NCBI GenBank assembly: GCA_003021905.1
Contig: PXPI01000086.1
Coordinates: 1-53,441, forward strand
Source: Cyanobacteria bacterium SW_9_44_58
GTDB taxonomy: Bacteria > Cyanobacteriota > Cyanobacteriia > Cyanobacteriales > Rubidibacteraceae
Length of the DNA: 53,441 nt
Direction of reading: 5' to 3'
Positions 25,956 to 34,887 of the stretch are shown here, one piece after another (positions within the stretch are counted from its first letter, which is position 1; the number at the start of each line of letters is the position of its first letter). A model generated the notes under the pieces. The model was given only the letters and a program-made list of their open reading frames with translations. It made no database searches and was not told where the DNA came from. The position numbers and the translations under genes were made by a program.

Positions 25956-26624
25956 TTAAAAATGAACTTGACTGAGAATATAGCGCAACCGATCATAATC
26001 ATCCTTCAGCAAAGTGCTTAATTGGCGCCCAGCTTCTACTAACCACTCTCGGTCGGCTTGACGCAAGCGATAAATTTCTCGCAAAACAGCTGCCACCAGC
26101 GAATCCACAGGAACCGTTTTCACATCCAGCAGTGTCCGCAGAAAATCTAACTTTTCCGTAAAGCGCATGATTTCGCTGCTTTCACAATGATAAACCCCCT
26201 GATGGATTTGGGGGGGACGCGGCGGAAGATACTGATAACATCGTCCCTGATTCGCGCCGTTACCATTATTTTCCCCTTCTGGGGCAAAAAAGCCGAGAAT
26301 ACTGACCCGAAACTCCGTTTTTAACATGGCAAAAATTTGGGGTTGTTCTTCCCGCAAGTCGCTTAAGGAGAGTCCTAAGGCACGGGCACGGTGCACGGAG
26401 TCGATGGGCGTTGTTGTGACATAAGTAACCACGGCTAACACTTCATTGCCCGATTGTTCATCAAAAGACTTGACCCAACTGCCAAAGGCAGGCATAGACG
26501 GAAAAGAAAGATCCTCCGGTTCTAAGCATTGGGCTAAAAAGTCCGTCGTCGTGGTTTCAATAACTTCAGCAAAGTGATTGGGATGGAGATTTTCGGTAGA
26601 AAATTGAGGAAGCGGAATTCGCAT
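25956..26624 (-). CDS. HAS-barrel domain protein
   Basis: The 222-residue protein starts MRIPLPQFSTENLHPNHFAE from an ATG at 26624; a GTG at 26633 directly after the ndhS stop is the alternative. The first half resembles the HAS-barrel of HerA-like and ATP-synthase-like proteins (SVHRARALGLSLSDL), and the second half is helical. No ATPase domain is attached. It sits between ndhS and the DUF3067 gene on the same strand with almost no spacing, suggesting one transcript. Confidence 0.7.
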   Translation of the reverse strand: MRIPLPQFSTENLHPNHFAEVIETTTTDFLAQCLEPEDLSFPSMPAFGSWVKSFDEQSGNEVLAVVTYVTTTPIDSVHRARALGLSLSDLREEQPQIFAMLKTEFRVSILGFFAPEGENNGNGANQGRCYQYLPPRPPQIHQGVYHCESSEIMRFTEKLDFLRTLLDVKTVPVDSLVAAVLREIYRLRQADREWLVEAGRQLSTLLKDDYDRLRYILSQVHF

Positions 26625-26633
26625 GGGCGCCAC

Positions 26634-26828
26634 TTATTTCTTTTTACGACCTTTACGAGGAGTGACTTCTTCTAATTCTGAGAACTTAAAGGTCACTAGT
26701 TTATCCCAATTTCCTCCTTCAAATAAGACCGCAACGTTATCATCGGTAATCCGTTGTACCATTCCTTCAAAGCGATAGTAAATATCATCCGCGTTGGTAA
26801 CGGTGACTTTGCTTCCTGGCAGAATCAT
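26634..26828 (-). CDS. ndhS: NAD(P)H-quinone oxidoreductase subunit S
   Basis: The 64-residue protein has the SH3-like fold sequence [20 protein letters not shown], then [21 protein letters not shown] and a basic tail. NdhS forms part of the ferredoxin-binding site of photosynthetic NDH-1 and supports cyclic electron flow. The length fits. It heads a tight minus-strand cluster with the HAS-barrel and DUF3067 genes. Confidence 0.92.
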   Translation of the reverse strand: MILPGSKVTVTNADDIYYRFEGMVQRITDDNVAVLFEGGNWDKLVTFKFSELEEVTPRKGRKKK

Positions 26829-26987
26829 AGGCGTTATTCCTAATTATCTTGTTTTAAGCAACTTTTATTAATCTACAGCTTAGCAACAATCATGGAGAAT
26901 GGACAATAACGGCGACAGTAGGGTGAGGATTGTTGAATCCCCACCTACGGTTAGCGATTAAGTTTTCACGGTTTGTTGCGCTTCACT

Positions 26988-27635
26988 TTAACCGGGGAAA
27001 GGCACTTGGGTTTTTCCCAATCCACAATAACCTTTGGGATTTTTATGCAAATATTGCTGATGATAATCCTCGGCGTGGTAGAATTCCGGGGCATCAATAA
27101 TTTCGGTCGTGATATTGCCGCAGCCTTTTTCCATTAAGGCTTTTTGATACACTTGTTTAGACGATTCCGCTAACTGGCGCTGCTGGTCGTTATAAACATA
27201 AATGCCCGAGCGATATTGCGTTCCCACATCATTGCCTTGGCGCATCCCTTGAGTGGGATCATGGTTTTCCCAAAAGGTTTTCAACAAGGTTTCATAACCA
27301 ATTTGGCTAGGATCATACACCACACGCACCACTTCATTATGTCCGGTCATGCCGGTGCAGACTTCTTGATAAGTGGGATTGGGCGTGATTCCGCCAGCGT
27401 AGCCTACGGCAGTACTAAACACACCGGGCAGTTGCCAAAAGGCTTTTTCTGCCCCCCAAAAACAACCCATACCAAATAAAGCCAATTCCATTCCTTCGGG
27501 AAAAGGGGGCTTGATGGGATTGCCATTAACATCATGACGATTTGTCACCGGCATTGGTTCATCTCGCCCAGGCAATGCTTCTTCCGGGCTAGGAAGACTC
27601 AGTTTTTTACCGAAACCGAATAAACCCATAATCAA
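26988..27635 (-). CDS. msrA: Peptide methionine sulfoxide reductase A
   Basis: It reduces methionine-S-sulfoxide in proteins. The catalytic motif [11 protein letters not shown] starts at about residue 57; [17 protein letters not shown], the HDPTQ segment and [10 protein letters not shown] are all present. The C-terminal GYCGLG carries the resolving Cys. The N-terminal 45 residues are a short extension with no clear targeting signal. Start codons at 27635 and 27629 are both possible. It is divergent from the iron-sulfur protein gene. Confidence 0.95.
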   Translation of the reverse strand: MIMGLFGFGKKLSLPSPEEALPGRDEPMPVTNRHDVNGNPIKPPFPEGMELALFGMGCFWGAEKAFWQLPGVFSTAVGYAGGITPNPTYQEVCTGMTGHNEVVRVVYDPSQIGYETLLKTFWENHDPTQGMRQGNDVGTQYRSGIYVYNDQQRQLAESSKQVYQKALMEKGCGNITTEIIDAPEFYHAEDYHQQYLHKNPKGYCGLGKTQVPFPG

Positions 27636-27759
27636 ATGACGTTTGCTTAATATTGGTTTGCATTTCTATTGTGACGTACTTTCGGTTGAGAAGTTGGACT
27701 TAAACAACGTCAAGTTTGCTAAAGTGGAAGGTAGGAAAACGCTGGTTAAAATCGGGAAT

Positions 27760-28116
27760 ATGACACAAGCAACTCAGTCCCAACAACAAGGAATTCAACT
27801 CTCAGAAACAGCATTAACCCATTTGAGGAAATTGCGGGAAGAACAAGGAAAAGACCTTTGTTTGCGCGTCGGCGTTCGCAACGGCGGTTGTTCCGGAATG
27901 TCCTATATGATGGATTTTGAAGAGCCTGATAATATTCGCGAAGACGATAAAGTCTTCGATTACGACGGCTTTCAAATTATTTGCGATCCCAAAAGTTTAC
28001 TCTACATTTATGGACTGGAACTAGACTATAGCAATGCCTTAATTGGCGGCGGTTTCCAATTTACCAATCCCAATGCCTCACAAACCTGTGGCTGTGGCAA
28101 ATCCTTTGGCGTTTAA
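27760..28116 (+). CDS. Iron-sulfur cluster assembly protein, IscA/SufA (A-type carrier) family
   Basis: I use the ATG at 27760; the frame is open to 27643 but the extra 39 residues do not look like the family. The 118-residue product has the A-type carrier layout: [15 protein letters not shown] with the first ligand Cys, then QTCGCGKSF with the CxC pair at the C-terminus. It carries Fe-S clusters or iron to target proteins. It lies 5' to a TPR gene on the same strand with 80 bp between them. Confidence 0.93.
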   Translation: MTQATQSQQQGIQLSETALTHLRKLREEQGKDLCLRVGVRNGGCSGMSYMMDFEEPDNIREDDKVFDYDGFQIICDPKSLLYIYGLELDYSNALIGGGFQFTNPNASQTCGCGKSFGV

Positions 28117-28196
28117 AAGCATTTTTTGGTAAGGTAATCTCTGGGCAGGCAATCTAGTTGTCTGCCTTTGGTTTGATTAGAAACAGAACAGCAGTG

Positions 28197-28613
28197 ATGA
28201 GTGAATCCGTTAATGAACTGTATGACAAAGGCTTAGAAAAGTATCAAGCTGGGGAACCTATTGAAAATTTAATTGCGTATTTTCAAGACTTACGCGATCG
28301 CGCCCCGAAAAATTCTGCCATTTGGTGCAGTTTAGCTTGGCTATATTTACTGGGAGATAAGCCCAATGCTGCCGTCAAAGCGGCACAAAAAAGTGTCAAA
28401 CTGGATAAAAAAGCCCCCCAAGCCCGGATCAATCTCGCGATCGCGCTTTTGGAATCGGGAAAATCGGGCGTTCGGGAACAAATTGAAGCAGCGCAGGAAA
28501 TGCTGAATTTAAGTTCCGAAATTAAACAAGAAGTAATCAAAAATTTAGATGACGGTTTAGCGAGAAAGCCGGATTGGAAATCCGTCAATCGTGTTAAAAG
28601 CTGGATTAGTTAA
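28197..28613 (+). CDS. TPR-repeat protein
   Basis: The start at the ATG at 28197 gives 138 residues. Two or three tetratricopeptide repeats are visible at about 30-100 (SAIWCSLAWLYLLGDKPNAA and PQARINLAIALLESGKSG). TPR proteins act as protein-binding scaffolds; the partner is unknown. It lies between the A-type carrier gene and a DUF29 gene, the latter 23 bp downstream. Confidence 0.8.
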   Translation: MSESVNELYDKGLEKYQAGEPIENLIAYFQDLRDRAPKNSAIWCSLAWLYLLGDKPNAAVKAAQKSVKLDKKAPQARINLAIALLESGKSGVREQIEAAQEMLNLSSEIKQEVIKNLDDGLARKPDWKSVNRVKSWIS

Positions 28614-28636
28614 TTGCTTATTCATTAATAGGAATC

Positions 28637-29122
28637 ATGACAGAAGTAACCGAAAATCTCAAGCATTTATATGAAAAAGACTATAATCTCTGGATTTTGA
28701 AAACTGTTAACAAATTAGAAAGTCGAGAGTTTAGTAAATTGGATTTAGACAACTTAATTGAGGAAGTTGCTGATTTGAGCAAGCGGTCTAAACGAAAATT
28801 GCAAAGTCTTTTAATTAAACTAATTGAGCATTTATTAAAATTAACTTATTGGGAAAATGAAAATCAAAAAAGTAAAGGACATTGGCGAGCAGAAATTCGT
28901 AATTTTAGACAACAAATCAACTTAGAATTGGACGATAGTCCCAGTTTAAAGCCTTATCTTTTAGAAATTTATAATGATTGTTATCACAAAGGGAGAGCGA
29001 TTGCAGCTGATCGATCGCAACTTCCCCTGGAGACCTTTCCTGAAACGCCAATGGCTGATCTGGAAAACATCTTAGACGAAAATTGGTTTCCCTTTGATTC
29101 AACTCAAAAAAAATCAAATTGA
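28637..29122 (+). CDS. DUF29 family protein
   Basis: A 161-residue helical protein with the DUF29 pattern: LYEKDYNLWILKTVNKLESR, LDLDNLIEEVADLSKRSKRK, LLKLTYWE, HWRAEIRNFRQQI and the final ILDENWFP. It is a divergent paralogue of the three DUF29 genes at 49760, 50339 and 52523 and lacks their shared leader. The function of DUF29 is not established; many cyanobacteria carry numerous copies. Confidence 0.9.
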   Translation: MTEVTENLKHLYEKDYNLWILKTVNKLESREFSKLDLDNLIEEVADLSKRSKRKLQSLLIKLIEHLLKLTYWENENQKSKGHWRAEIRNFRQQINLELDDSPSLKPYLLEIYNDCYHKGRAIAADRSQLPLETFPETPMADLENILDENWFPFDSTQKKSN

Positions 29123-29193
29123 TTGGAAACTCCTCTACTGACAAGGCAAGGGAAAAATTGGTTAACCTAGTGACTAGCTAATGCAAATTTAAT

Positions 29194-30069
29194 ATGACTG
29201 CCGTGAAGCAAAATTTAATCGGACTCAAAGCTAAGGAATTTCGGCATCCTCTCGATTTAGAAGCCACAGAAGCCCTAAAACAGTTTCCGGGCTGGGATAT
29301 TGCAGTTAGAAGCCTGTTAGGCGGTGTTGCTGAACAATTTTTTTATCTTGATAATGTTGCCAGCAGTGTTCAAGTCAATGAAAAGCAACTTCCCCATATC
29401 CATAAACTTTTAGTGGAAGCTTGTCACCGACTGGATTTAGAAGTCCCGGAATTATACATTAAACAAAACCCTGCCCCTAATGCTTACACCTTCGCCATGC
29501 AGGGCAAAAAACCGTTTATTGTTTTACATACCTCTTTAATTGAACTGCTCACCCCAGAAGAAATTCAAGGGGTAATTGCCCATGAATTAGGGCATCTTAA
29601 ATGCGAACATGGCGTGTATTTAACCCTGGTTAACTTATTGGTATTAGCAACCCAATTATTGCCGAGTTGGGGAGTCATCTTAGCGCAATCCTTGCAAGAC
29701 CAAATGTTGGAGTGGATTCGCTGTGCTGAATTTAGTTGCGATCGCGCCGCACTTTTAGCTGTACAAGATCCCAAAGTGATCATGTCGGTGTTAATGAAAC
29801 TTTCCGGCGGTTCTCCCACTCTTGCCCCGCAATTGAATTTAGATGCCTTTATTGAACAAGCCAGGGCTTATGACAAAATGAGCGACTCCCAACTGGGAGA
29901 ACTGTTGAAAAATGCTCAAACTCAACAACTTAGCCATCCGGTTCCTGTCATTCGTGCCCAAGCCATTGATCGTTGGGCGAGTTCTGCAGCGTATCAACGC
30001 TTGCTAGAAAATCATCAAACCAGTTATAATAGACAGATGGAAAATATGGGCAAGTGGCGGAATTGGTAG
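29194..30069 (+). CDS. M48-family zinc metallopeptidase
   Basis: The 291-residue protein has the zinc motif HELGH (130-134) and a downstream Glu region (CAEFSCDRAAL) that gives the third ligand. Hydrophobic stretches flank the motif (LVNLLVLATQLLPSWGVIL), so it is probably membrane-associated. Its last 22 bases, encoding the GKWRNW end and stop, lie inside the tRNA-Leu gene. I believe WRNW is a family-conserved ending, which would mean the overlap is old rather than a truncation, but this is from memory. Confidence 0.9.
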   Translation: MTAVKQNLIGLKAKEFRHPLDLEATEALKQFPGWDIAVRSLLGGVAEQFFYLDNVASSVQVNEKQLPHIHKLLVEACHRLDLEVPELYIKQNPAPNAYTFAMQGKKPFIVLHTSLIELLTPEEIQGVIAHELGHLKCEHGVYLTLVNLLVLATQLLPSWGVILAQSLQDQMLEWIRCAEFSCDRAALLAVQDPKVIMSVLMKLSGGSPTLAPQLNLDAFIEQARAYDKMSDSQLGELLKNAQTQQLSHPVPVIRAQAIDRWASSAAYQRLLENHQTSYNRQMENMGKWRNW

Positions 30070-30129
30070 ACGCACCACACTCAAAATGTGGCGGCCTCCG
30101 GCCATGAGAGTTCGAGTCTCTCCTTGCCC
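30048..30129 (+). tRNA. trnL: tRNA-Leu (CAA)
   Basis: The acceptor stem GGGCAAG pairs with CTTGCCC. The D-arm includes GGAATTGGTAGACGC, the anticodon stem is CCACA / TGTGG with loop CTCAAAA (anticodon CAA), a long variable arm GGCCTCCGGCC follows, and the T-arm has GTTCGAGTC. The long variable arm and anticodon fix it as leucine. CCA is not encoded. It overlaps the 3' end of the M48 peptidase gene by 22 bp. Confidence 0.95.
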
Positions 30130-30173
30130 ACTTTCAGGTTATAAGGGGAAACTTCAAGGTCGCCCGAGGCTGA

Positions 30174-30869
30174 TTAATTATTGCGCATTTCCTGGGCCGT
30201 TACCCCGGCAACCGTATTATTGGCATACTTCTCGTACTCGGCAATATAGAATTGCGAGGGATTTTGAATGCTTTGCACTGACGCCCGTTGCGACAGATTG
30301 TGCCACCACTGTTGGAGAAACTGACAATCCTCAGGCAAGGAAACATTGCGATAATGCTCTAAAACGCACAACCGCTCAAACCAAGGATAGAAGGTTAAAT
30401 CAACTAGAGAAAGGGTATTTCCTAACCAATAATTGCCATTTTCACTCAGTTGACCAATGCCTTCTTGTTCCATAAAGTGCAAATGTTCTAGAAATTGACG
30501 CTTCCATTTTTCCTGTTTTGCAACATCTTGTTCTAGCAACATTTTATAAAAAACCGGAACGAATTTCGTGTTGGCAAAGTCAATCCAAATTTTTGCTAAT
30601 GCCCGTTCTCCTGGCGTTTTTGGCATTAAAGGCGGATGGGGAAAGGCTTCATCAAGATATTCATTAATAATCGCTGATTCCCAAATCCGATAGTTGCCAT
30701 GTTTAATAACAGGTACTTTGCCATAAGGAGAGACATCAGAAAACCAATCCGGTTTATTATTTAAATCAATTTCAGTTAGTTGGAAATCAATTTCTTTTTC
30801 CATTAAGGTAAGCCGAGTGCGATGGGCGAACGGACAAACACTGGCACTGTAGAGGTCAACCGTCATCAA
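30174..30869 (-). CDS. Glutathione S-transferase family protein
   Basis: The 231-residue protein has an N-terminal thioredoxin-like domain (about 3-80) with SVCPFAHRTRLTL, in which Cys10 could be catalytic as in omega-class or glutaredoxin-like GSTs. The PYGKVPVIKHG and WESAIINEYLDE segments are the glutathione site, and a helical C-terminal domain follows. The substrate is unknown. Its stop lies 45 bp beyond the tRNA, convergent to it. Confidence 0.88.
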   Translation of the reverse strand: MMTVDLYSASVCPFAHRTRLTLMEKEIDFQLTEIDLNNKPDWFSDVSPYGKVPVIKHGNYRIWESAIINEYLDEAFPHPPLMPKTPGERALAKIWIDFANTKFVPVFYKMLLEQDVAKQEKWKRQFLEHLHFMEQEGIGQLSENGNYWLGNTLSLVDLTFYPWFERLCVLEHYRNVSLPEDCQFLQQWWHNLSQRASVQSIQNPSQFYIAEYEKYANNTVAGVTAQEMRNN

Positions 30870-30979
30870 AAACTTGCTCCTAGAGTGATCAATTGGTTCT
30901 AATTTAATGGTAGGCTAGATGCGATGTTCCCTACGGGAACCGGCGAAGCCATCCATCGCGTTGCCAAAAAGCCTTAACA

Positions 30980-31876
30980 ATGGGAATTGTTATTAGTACC
31001 GTGAATATGAAAGGAGGCGTGGGCAAAACCACCCTCACTGTCAATCTTGCCACTTGTTTAGCGAAACATCATCAAAAACGGGTTTTAGTGGTGGATTTAG
31101 ACTCACAAATTAGTGCCACGCTGAGTTTAATGCCGCCCCAAGAGTTTAGCAAAATCCGCCGCAACCGACGCACCTTGAGTTATTTAATTGATAAAATTGT
31201 TCGTCCCAATATTCGCCGCAAATACGATACGCCGGATTTAATTAATTCACAAATTAGCAACATTAGCGGTTTAGAATTGCTAGCGGGCGATATTGAACTC
31301 TACGATGAATATTTAGTCTCGAAAAAACTTCACGAAGAAGCCATTTCTGATTCCGAACAAGATTTTAATCAAGCTTGGGATAACTTTGAAACCAGTCTCG
31401 TACGGCGCATTATTGACCCCGTTATTAATGATTATGATTTTATCATTATGGATTGTGCCCCAGGCTATAATTTATTAACTCGCAGCAGTGTTGCAGCGAG
31501 TGATTTTTATTTAATGCCGGCCCGCCCAGAACCCTTATCTTTAGTGGGCGTTCAACTGTTAGAAAAACGAGTAGCCCGTTTAAAGCAAAATGATAAAAGC
31601 AATTCGGAACAATTAAAACAATTACAACTGTTGGGAATTGTCTTTATCTTATCCGGCGGCGGCTTATTTGGGCGTTATTATAAGCAAGTTATGCAACGCA
31701 TTGAGCAAGATTTTGAACCGGATCAAGTCTTTAATCAACAAATTCCCATGGATATTAATGTTGCCAAAGCCGTGGATATGTTCACTCCTGCTGTTTTAGC
31801 CATGCCCAATTCTTCCGGTTCCAAAGCCTTTGTTAAATTAACAGAAGAACTCCTCAGCAAGTTGCAAGGAACTTAA
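30980..31876 (+). CDS. ParA/MinD-type ATPase
   Basis: The 298-residue protein has the deviant Walker A KGGVGKTT (about 12-19), a Walker A' at VVDLDSQ and a Walker B-like IIMDCAPG. It belongs to the ParA family that positions plasmids, chromosomes or protein bodies on the nucleoid. No parB follows and the neighbours are unrelated, so it is an orphan; carboxysome positioning or another cargo is possible but unsupported. It overlaps the convergent dipeptidase gene by 4 bp. Confidence 0.88.
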   Translation: MGIVISTVNMKGGVGKTTLTVNLATCLAKHHQKRVLVVDLDSQISATLSLMPPQEFSKIRRNRRTLSYLIDKIVRPNIRRKYDTPDLINSQISNISGLELLAGDIELYDEYLVSKKLHEEAISDSEQDFNQAWDNFETSLVRRIIDPVINDYDFIIMDCAPGYNLLTRSSVAASDFYLMPARPEPLSLVGVQLLEKRVARLKQNDKSNSEQLKQLQLLGIVFILSGGGLFGRYYKQVMQRIEQDFEPDQVFNQQIPMDINVAKAVDMFTPAVLAMPNSSGSKAFVKLTEELLSKLQGT

Positions 31877-32562
31877 TTCTCGCTCACTCTCCCATAATAA
31901 GCCATGACCTCCTGGGGAACTTCTTGGCGTTTTAACCAAGCCCACATTTGATCCCCGCAGGAAAAATGCCACCATTCTTGGGGATGTTGACGAAAACCAG
32001 CTTCTACCATCACCGCTTTCAATAACGCTCGCCGTTGCTGATAAAGTTGTTCCCAATGTCCGGTTGCCGCTTGATAAAAATCAGGATAAGAGCGAGAAGA
32101 GAGTTCATCAATTTCCGACCCCAAATCCAAGGTTTCTCCCTGTTCATTAACAAGGGCAATATCAATGGCAGCGCCAGTGCTGTGAGGGGGAGGCGTTTCC
32201 GGATTTTCGCTCGGTTGTGCCCAAAATTGCGCCACCTGTTGCGCAATTGCTTCCTCAGGTTCATGAGGCAGTTGTTGCCGCAACGTCTGGAATGTATAGT
32301 CCACCATAAATTGCTGTACCGCTACCGGACGATAAGCATCAAAAATTTTAATCCGCCAACCCGGTTGTTTGATTTGCAGTTGCTTTTGCGCCTGTTTTAA
32401 CGCTTCCAATACGCCTTGACGCAACATATAAGGAGAAACTTCCTTGTAAGGGGCGCCCAACTTTTGATAGGGGTGAGGGATTTCAAAAGCAAAGTGCTGT
32501 TCGGGAATGGCAACTAAGGGGTCTCCACAGTCTTGAATGGGAATTTTTTGATAAGGTTTCAT
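31873..32562 (-). CDS. D-alanyl-D-alanine dipeptidase (VanX/DdpX-like, M15D)
   Basis: The 229-residue protein has the zinc motif HSTGAAIDIAL (His, Asp) and the C-terminal EWWHFSCGD with catalytic Glu and third ligand His, both signatures of M15D peptidases. The arginine segment FDAYRPVAVQQFM also fits. It cleaves D-Ala-D-Ala, for cell-wall turnover; there are no vanHA genes nearby, so glycopeptide resistance is not implied. No signal peptide is present. Confidence 0.9.
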   Translation of the reverse strand: MKPYQKIPIQDCGDPLVAIPEQHFAFEIPHPYQKLGAPYKEVSPYMLRQGVLEALKQAQKQLQIKQPGWRIKIFDAYRPVAVQQFMVDYTFQTLRQQLPHEPEEAIAQQVAQFWAQPSENPETPPPHSTGAAIDIALVNEQGETLDLGSEIDELSSRSYPDFYQAATGHWEQLYQQRRALLKAVMVEAGFRQHPQEWWHFSCGDQMWAWLKRQEVPQEVMAYYGRVSEN

Positions 32563-32688
32563 GTTAGGACGTTTTGTAGCCTCTCATACAAATTTTTTCT
32601 ACTGTTTCGGTGACAATTTTAAAATGGTATTTTTCATGGAAAACGCGATCGCGCTTTGCGTAGCCAACGTCACAGCAACTTATGTCTT

Positions 32689-33678
32689 ATGACTGGTCTA
32701 ACGTGTTCTGTCACTTACTCGACCATTGCCCAAGAAGCAGTAGCAACGGCACTCTTCTACCACTATAATTTGGGCCAAATCAAGAACTGTCAATTTTGGT
32801 ACCACGGATTGAGCGATATCTACCGCCTTGAAACAAATCATGCCCGTTATATTTTTCGAATTTCCCATCACCATTGGCGATCGCGCACTGAAATCGAATT
32901 TGAACTGGAATTTCTCACCTTCCTCCGCCAGCATCATCTCCCAGTGGCATCTCCCATTCCCACCAATACCGGGGAATTATGTTTAGAAATCACAGCACCC
33001 GAAGGCAGTCGCTACGGCACCCTATTTGAATATGCTGAAGGGTCTGTTCCCATGGGGGATGTTGACTGCAGCCAAAGCCATAAACTGGGAGAAACCCTTG
33101 CCAAACTCCATCAAGCGAGTCATTCCTTTCAACCGGTGAGTGAACGCGCTTCCCTAACACCGCAATTAACGATTGATGATTCAGTTGCCATCATTGCGCC
33201 CTTTTTAGAAAAACGCTGGTGGGACCGACAAACCTTGCTTGCCATTGCTGAAACCGCGAAAGAAAAATTAGCAAAACTTCCCAAAACCCCGCCGTTTTGG
33301 ACGGTTTGTTGGGGAGATCCTCACAGTGGGAATACCCATTTTACCGAGAATAATCAACTCACCCTCTTCGATTTTGATCAATGCGGTTATGGTTGGCGTG
33401 CCTTTGATTTGGCCAAGTTTCGCCAAGTTTCCATGCAAGCGGGATGCAGCCATAAAGTGCGGGAAGCGTTTTTACAGGGATATCAAACTGTCGCTTGTCT
33501 CAGCCAAACGGAATTGGATTGTTTGCAACCGTTAACCATTGCAGCCTTGATTTGGGGATGGGCGATTCATCTTAACCGCGCGATCTGGTTTAACTATAGC
33601 CGTCTCGACGATCATTATTTTACCCGGCGCTTAGAACATCTCAAGCAGTTGCATTCTCAGTGTTGGCAGTCTTTTTAA
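32689..33678 (+). CDS. Aminoglycoside-phosphotransferase-fold kinase
   Basis: From the ATG at 32689 the protein is 329 residues; the frame upstream to a TTG passes through a HIP1 site and looks non-coding. The kinase-like fold shows CWGDPHSGNTHF (Brenner motif with catalytic Asp) and LFDFDQCGYGWRAFDLAKF (metal-binding Asp). Family members phosphorylate small molecules or proteins; SrkA/YihE-type stress kinases and homoserine-kinase-like enzymes are candidates. Nothing here points to antibiotics. Confidence 0.82.
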   Translation: MTGLTCSVTYSTIAQEAVATALFYHYNLGQIKNCQFWYHGLSDIYRLETNHARYIFRISHHHWRSRTEIEFELEFLTFLRQHHLPVASPIPTNTGELCLEITAPEGSRYGTLFEYAEGSVPMGDVDCSQSHKLGETLAKLHQASHSFQPVSERASLTPQLTIDDSVAIIAPFLEKRWWDRQTLLAIAETAKEKLAKLPKTPPFWTVCWGDPHSGNTHFTENNQLTLFDFDQCGYGWRAFDLAKFRQVSMQAGCSHKVREAFLQGYQTVACLSQTELDCLQPLTIAALIWGWAIHLNRAIWFNYSRLDDHYFTRRLEHLKQLHSQCWQSF

Positions 33679-33815
33679 TGGATAAGTTGGATTGCCTCAT
33701 GAACGGGAAATTTGGAAGGTTTTAGGCGGAAAACCGGTTTCGTTGCGCCAAAATTTGCGAGGTTACAGTCAAATTGGTCTAATAGGGATAGATAGAACAA
33801 TTATATTAAAACAGA

Positions 33816-34808
33816 ATGGACGTTAAACAAGGCTTTGTCGGTACAGTGGGAAATACTCCACTCATTCGTCTCAACCGTTTAAGCGATGAAACCGGTTGCG
33901 AAATTTTAGGAAAAGCAGAATTTCTCAATCCCGGCGGATCCGTTAAAGATCGCGCTGCCCTCTATATTGTTAAAGATGCCGAAGAAAAAGAGATGCTCAA
34001 ACCAGGGGGCACCGTTGTTGAAGGAACAGCGGGAAATACTGGTATTGGGCTAACCCATATTTGCAATGCCAAGGGCTATAAATGTTTAATTATTATTCCC
34101 GAAACACAATCGCAAGAAAAAATTGATGCCTTGCGAACGCTTGGGGCCGAAGTGCGCACGGTTCCTGCGGTTCCCTATCGCGATCCCAATAACTATATTA
34201 AAGTCTCAGGACGCATTGCTGAAGAAACCGAAAATGCCATTTGGGCCAATCAATTTGATAATGTGGCCAATCGACGGGGGCATTATGAAACCACCGGTCC
34301 TGAAATTTGGCGGCAAACCGATGGTCAAATCAATGCTTGGGTGGCTTCCACCGGCACCGGCGGCACCTATGCCGGGGCTTCCATGTTTTTCAAAGAAGTG
34401 AACCCTGATATTAAGTGTATTGTGGCTGATCCCACCGGCAGCGGCTTGTATAGCTATATCAAAACCGGCGAAATTAGCACCGAAGGCAGTTCCGTTACCG
34501 AAGGTATTGGCAATAGCCGCATTACTGCCAATATGCAAGGGGCACCTGCTGATGATGCCATCCGCATTGATGACCCCACCTGCATTAAAATGATCTATGA
34601 GCTGTTGCATAAAGAAGGACTATTTATGGGCGGTTCTGTGGGGATTAATGTCGCCGCCGCTTATTCGTTGGCCAAAGATCTAGGACCAGGCCACACGATT
34701 GTGACAGTACTCTGCGATAGCGGCACTCGTTATCAGTCCCGTCTCTACAATAAGGAATGGTTAGCTGAAAAAGGATTATTGTCAGGGGTGGAACAGTTTT
34801 TTGCCTAA
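33816..34808 (+). CDS. cysK: Cysteine synthase A (O-acetylserine sulfhydrylase)
   Basis: This PLP enzyme makes cysteine from O-acetylserine and sulfide. VGNTPLIRLNR, the lysine motif NPGGSVKDRAA (PLP Lys in VKDR), EGTAGNTGIG and GTGGTYAGA phosphate loop are all intact, as is VLCDSGTRY near the C-terminus. The length of 330 fits the family. It lies upstream of rsmB on the same strand but is separated by a hairpin at 34826-34849, so the two are probably not a tight operon. Confidence 0.92.
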   Translation: MDVKQGFVGTVGNTPLIRLNRLSDETGCEILGKAEFLNPGGSVKDRAALYIVKDAEEKEMLKPGGTVVEGTAGNTGIGLTHICNAKGYKCLIIIPETQSQEKIDALRTLGAEVRTVPAVPYRDPNNYIKVSGRIAEETENAIWANQFDNVANRRGHYETTGPEIWRQTDGQINAWVASTGTGGTYAGASMFFKEVNPDIKCIVADPTGSGLYSYIKTGEISTEGSSVTEGIGNSRITANMQGAPADDAIRIDDPTCIKMIYELLHKEGLFMGGSVGINVAAAYSLAKDLGPGHTIVTVLCDSGTRYQSRLYNKEWLAEKGLLSGVEQFFA

Positions 34809-34825
34809 CTGACCTTTGGACGTTT

Positions 34826-34849
34826 CTCCCCCACGCCGTTGGGGGTGAG
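34826..34849. repeat. Hairpin between cysK and rsmB
   Basis: CTC CCCCA pairs with TGGGG (GT) GAG around CGCCGT. It is followed by GACACTCA rather than a T-run, so it recalls an IS605-type right end (hairpin then AGTGTC-like sequence) more than a terminator, but it may end the cysK message. Confidence 0.35.
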
Positions 34850-34887
34850 GACACTCATAATTAACGACCGGCAAGCAACCATCTATA

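Noticed and set aside
30086-30475. 129-residue frame starting in the tRNA
   Set aside because: It starts inside tRNA-Leu and runs antisense to the GST gene.
31873-32562. VanX-like gene as glycopeptide resistance
   Set aside because: No vanH or vanA-type ligase nearby; such dipeptidases are common in cell-wall turnover.
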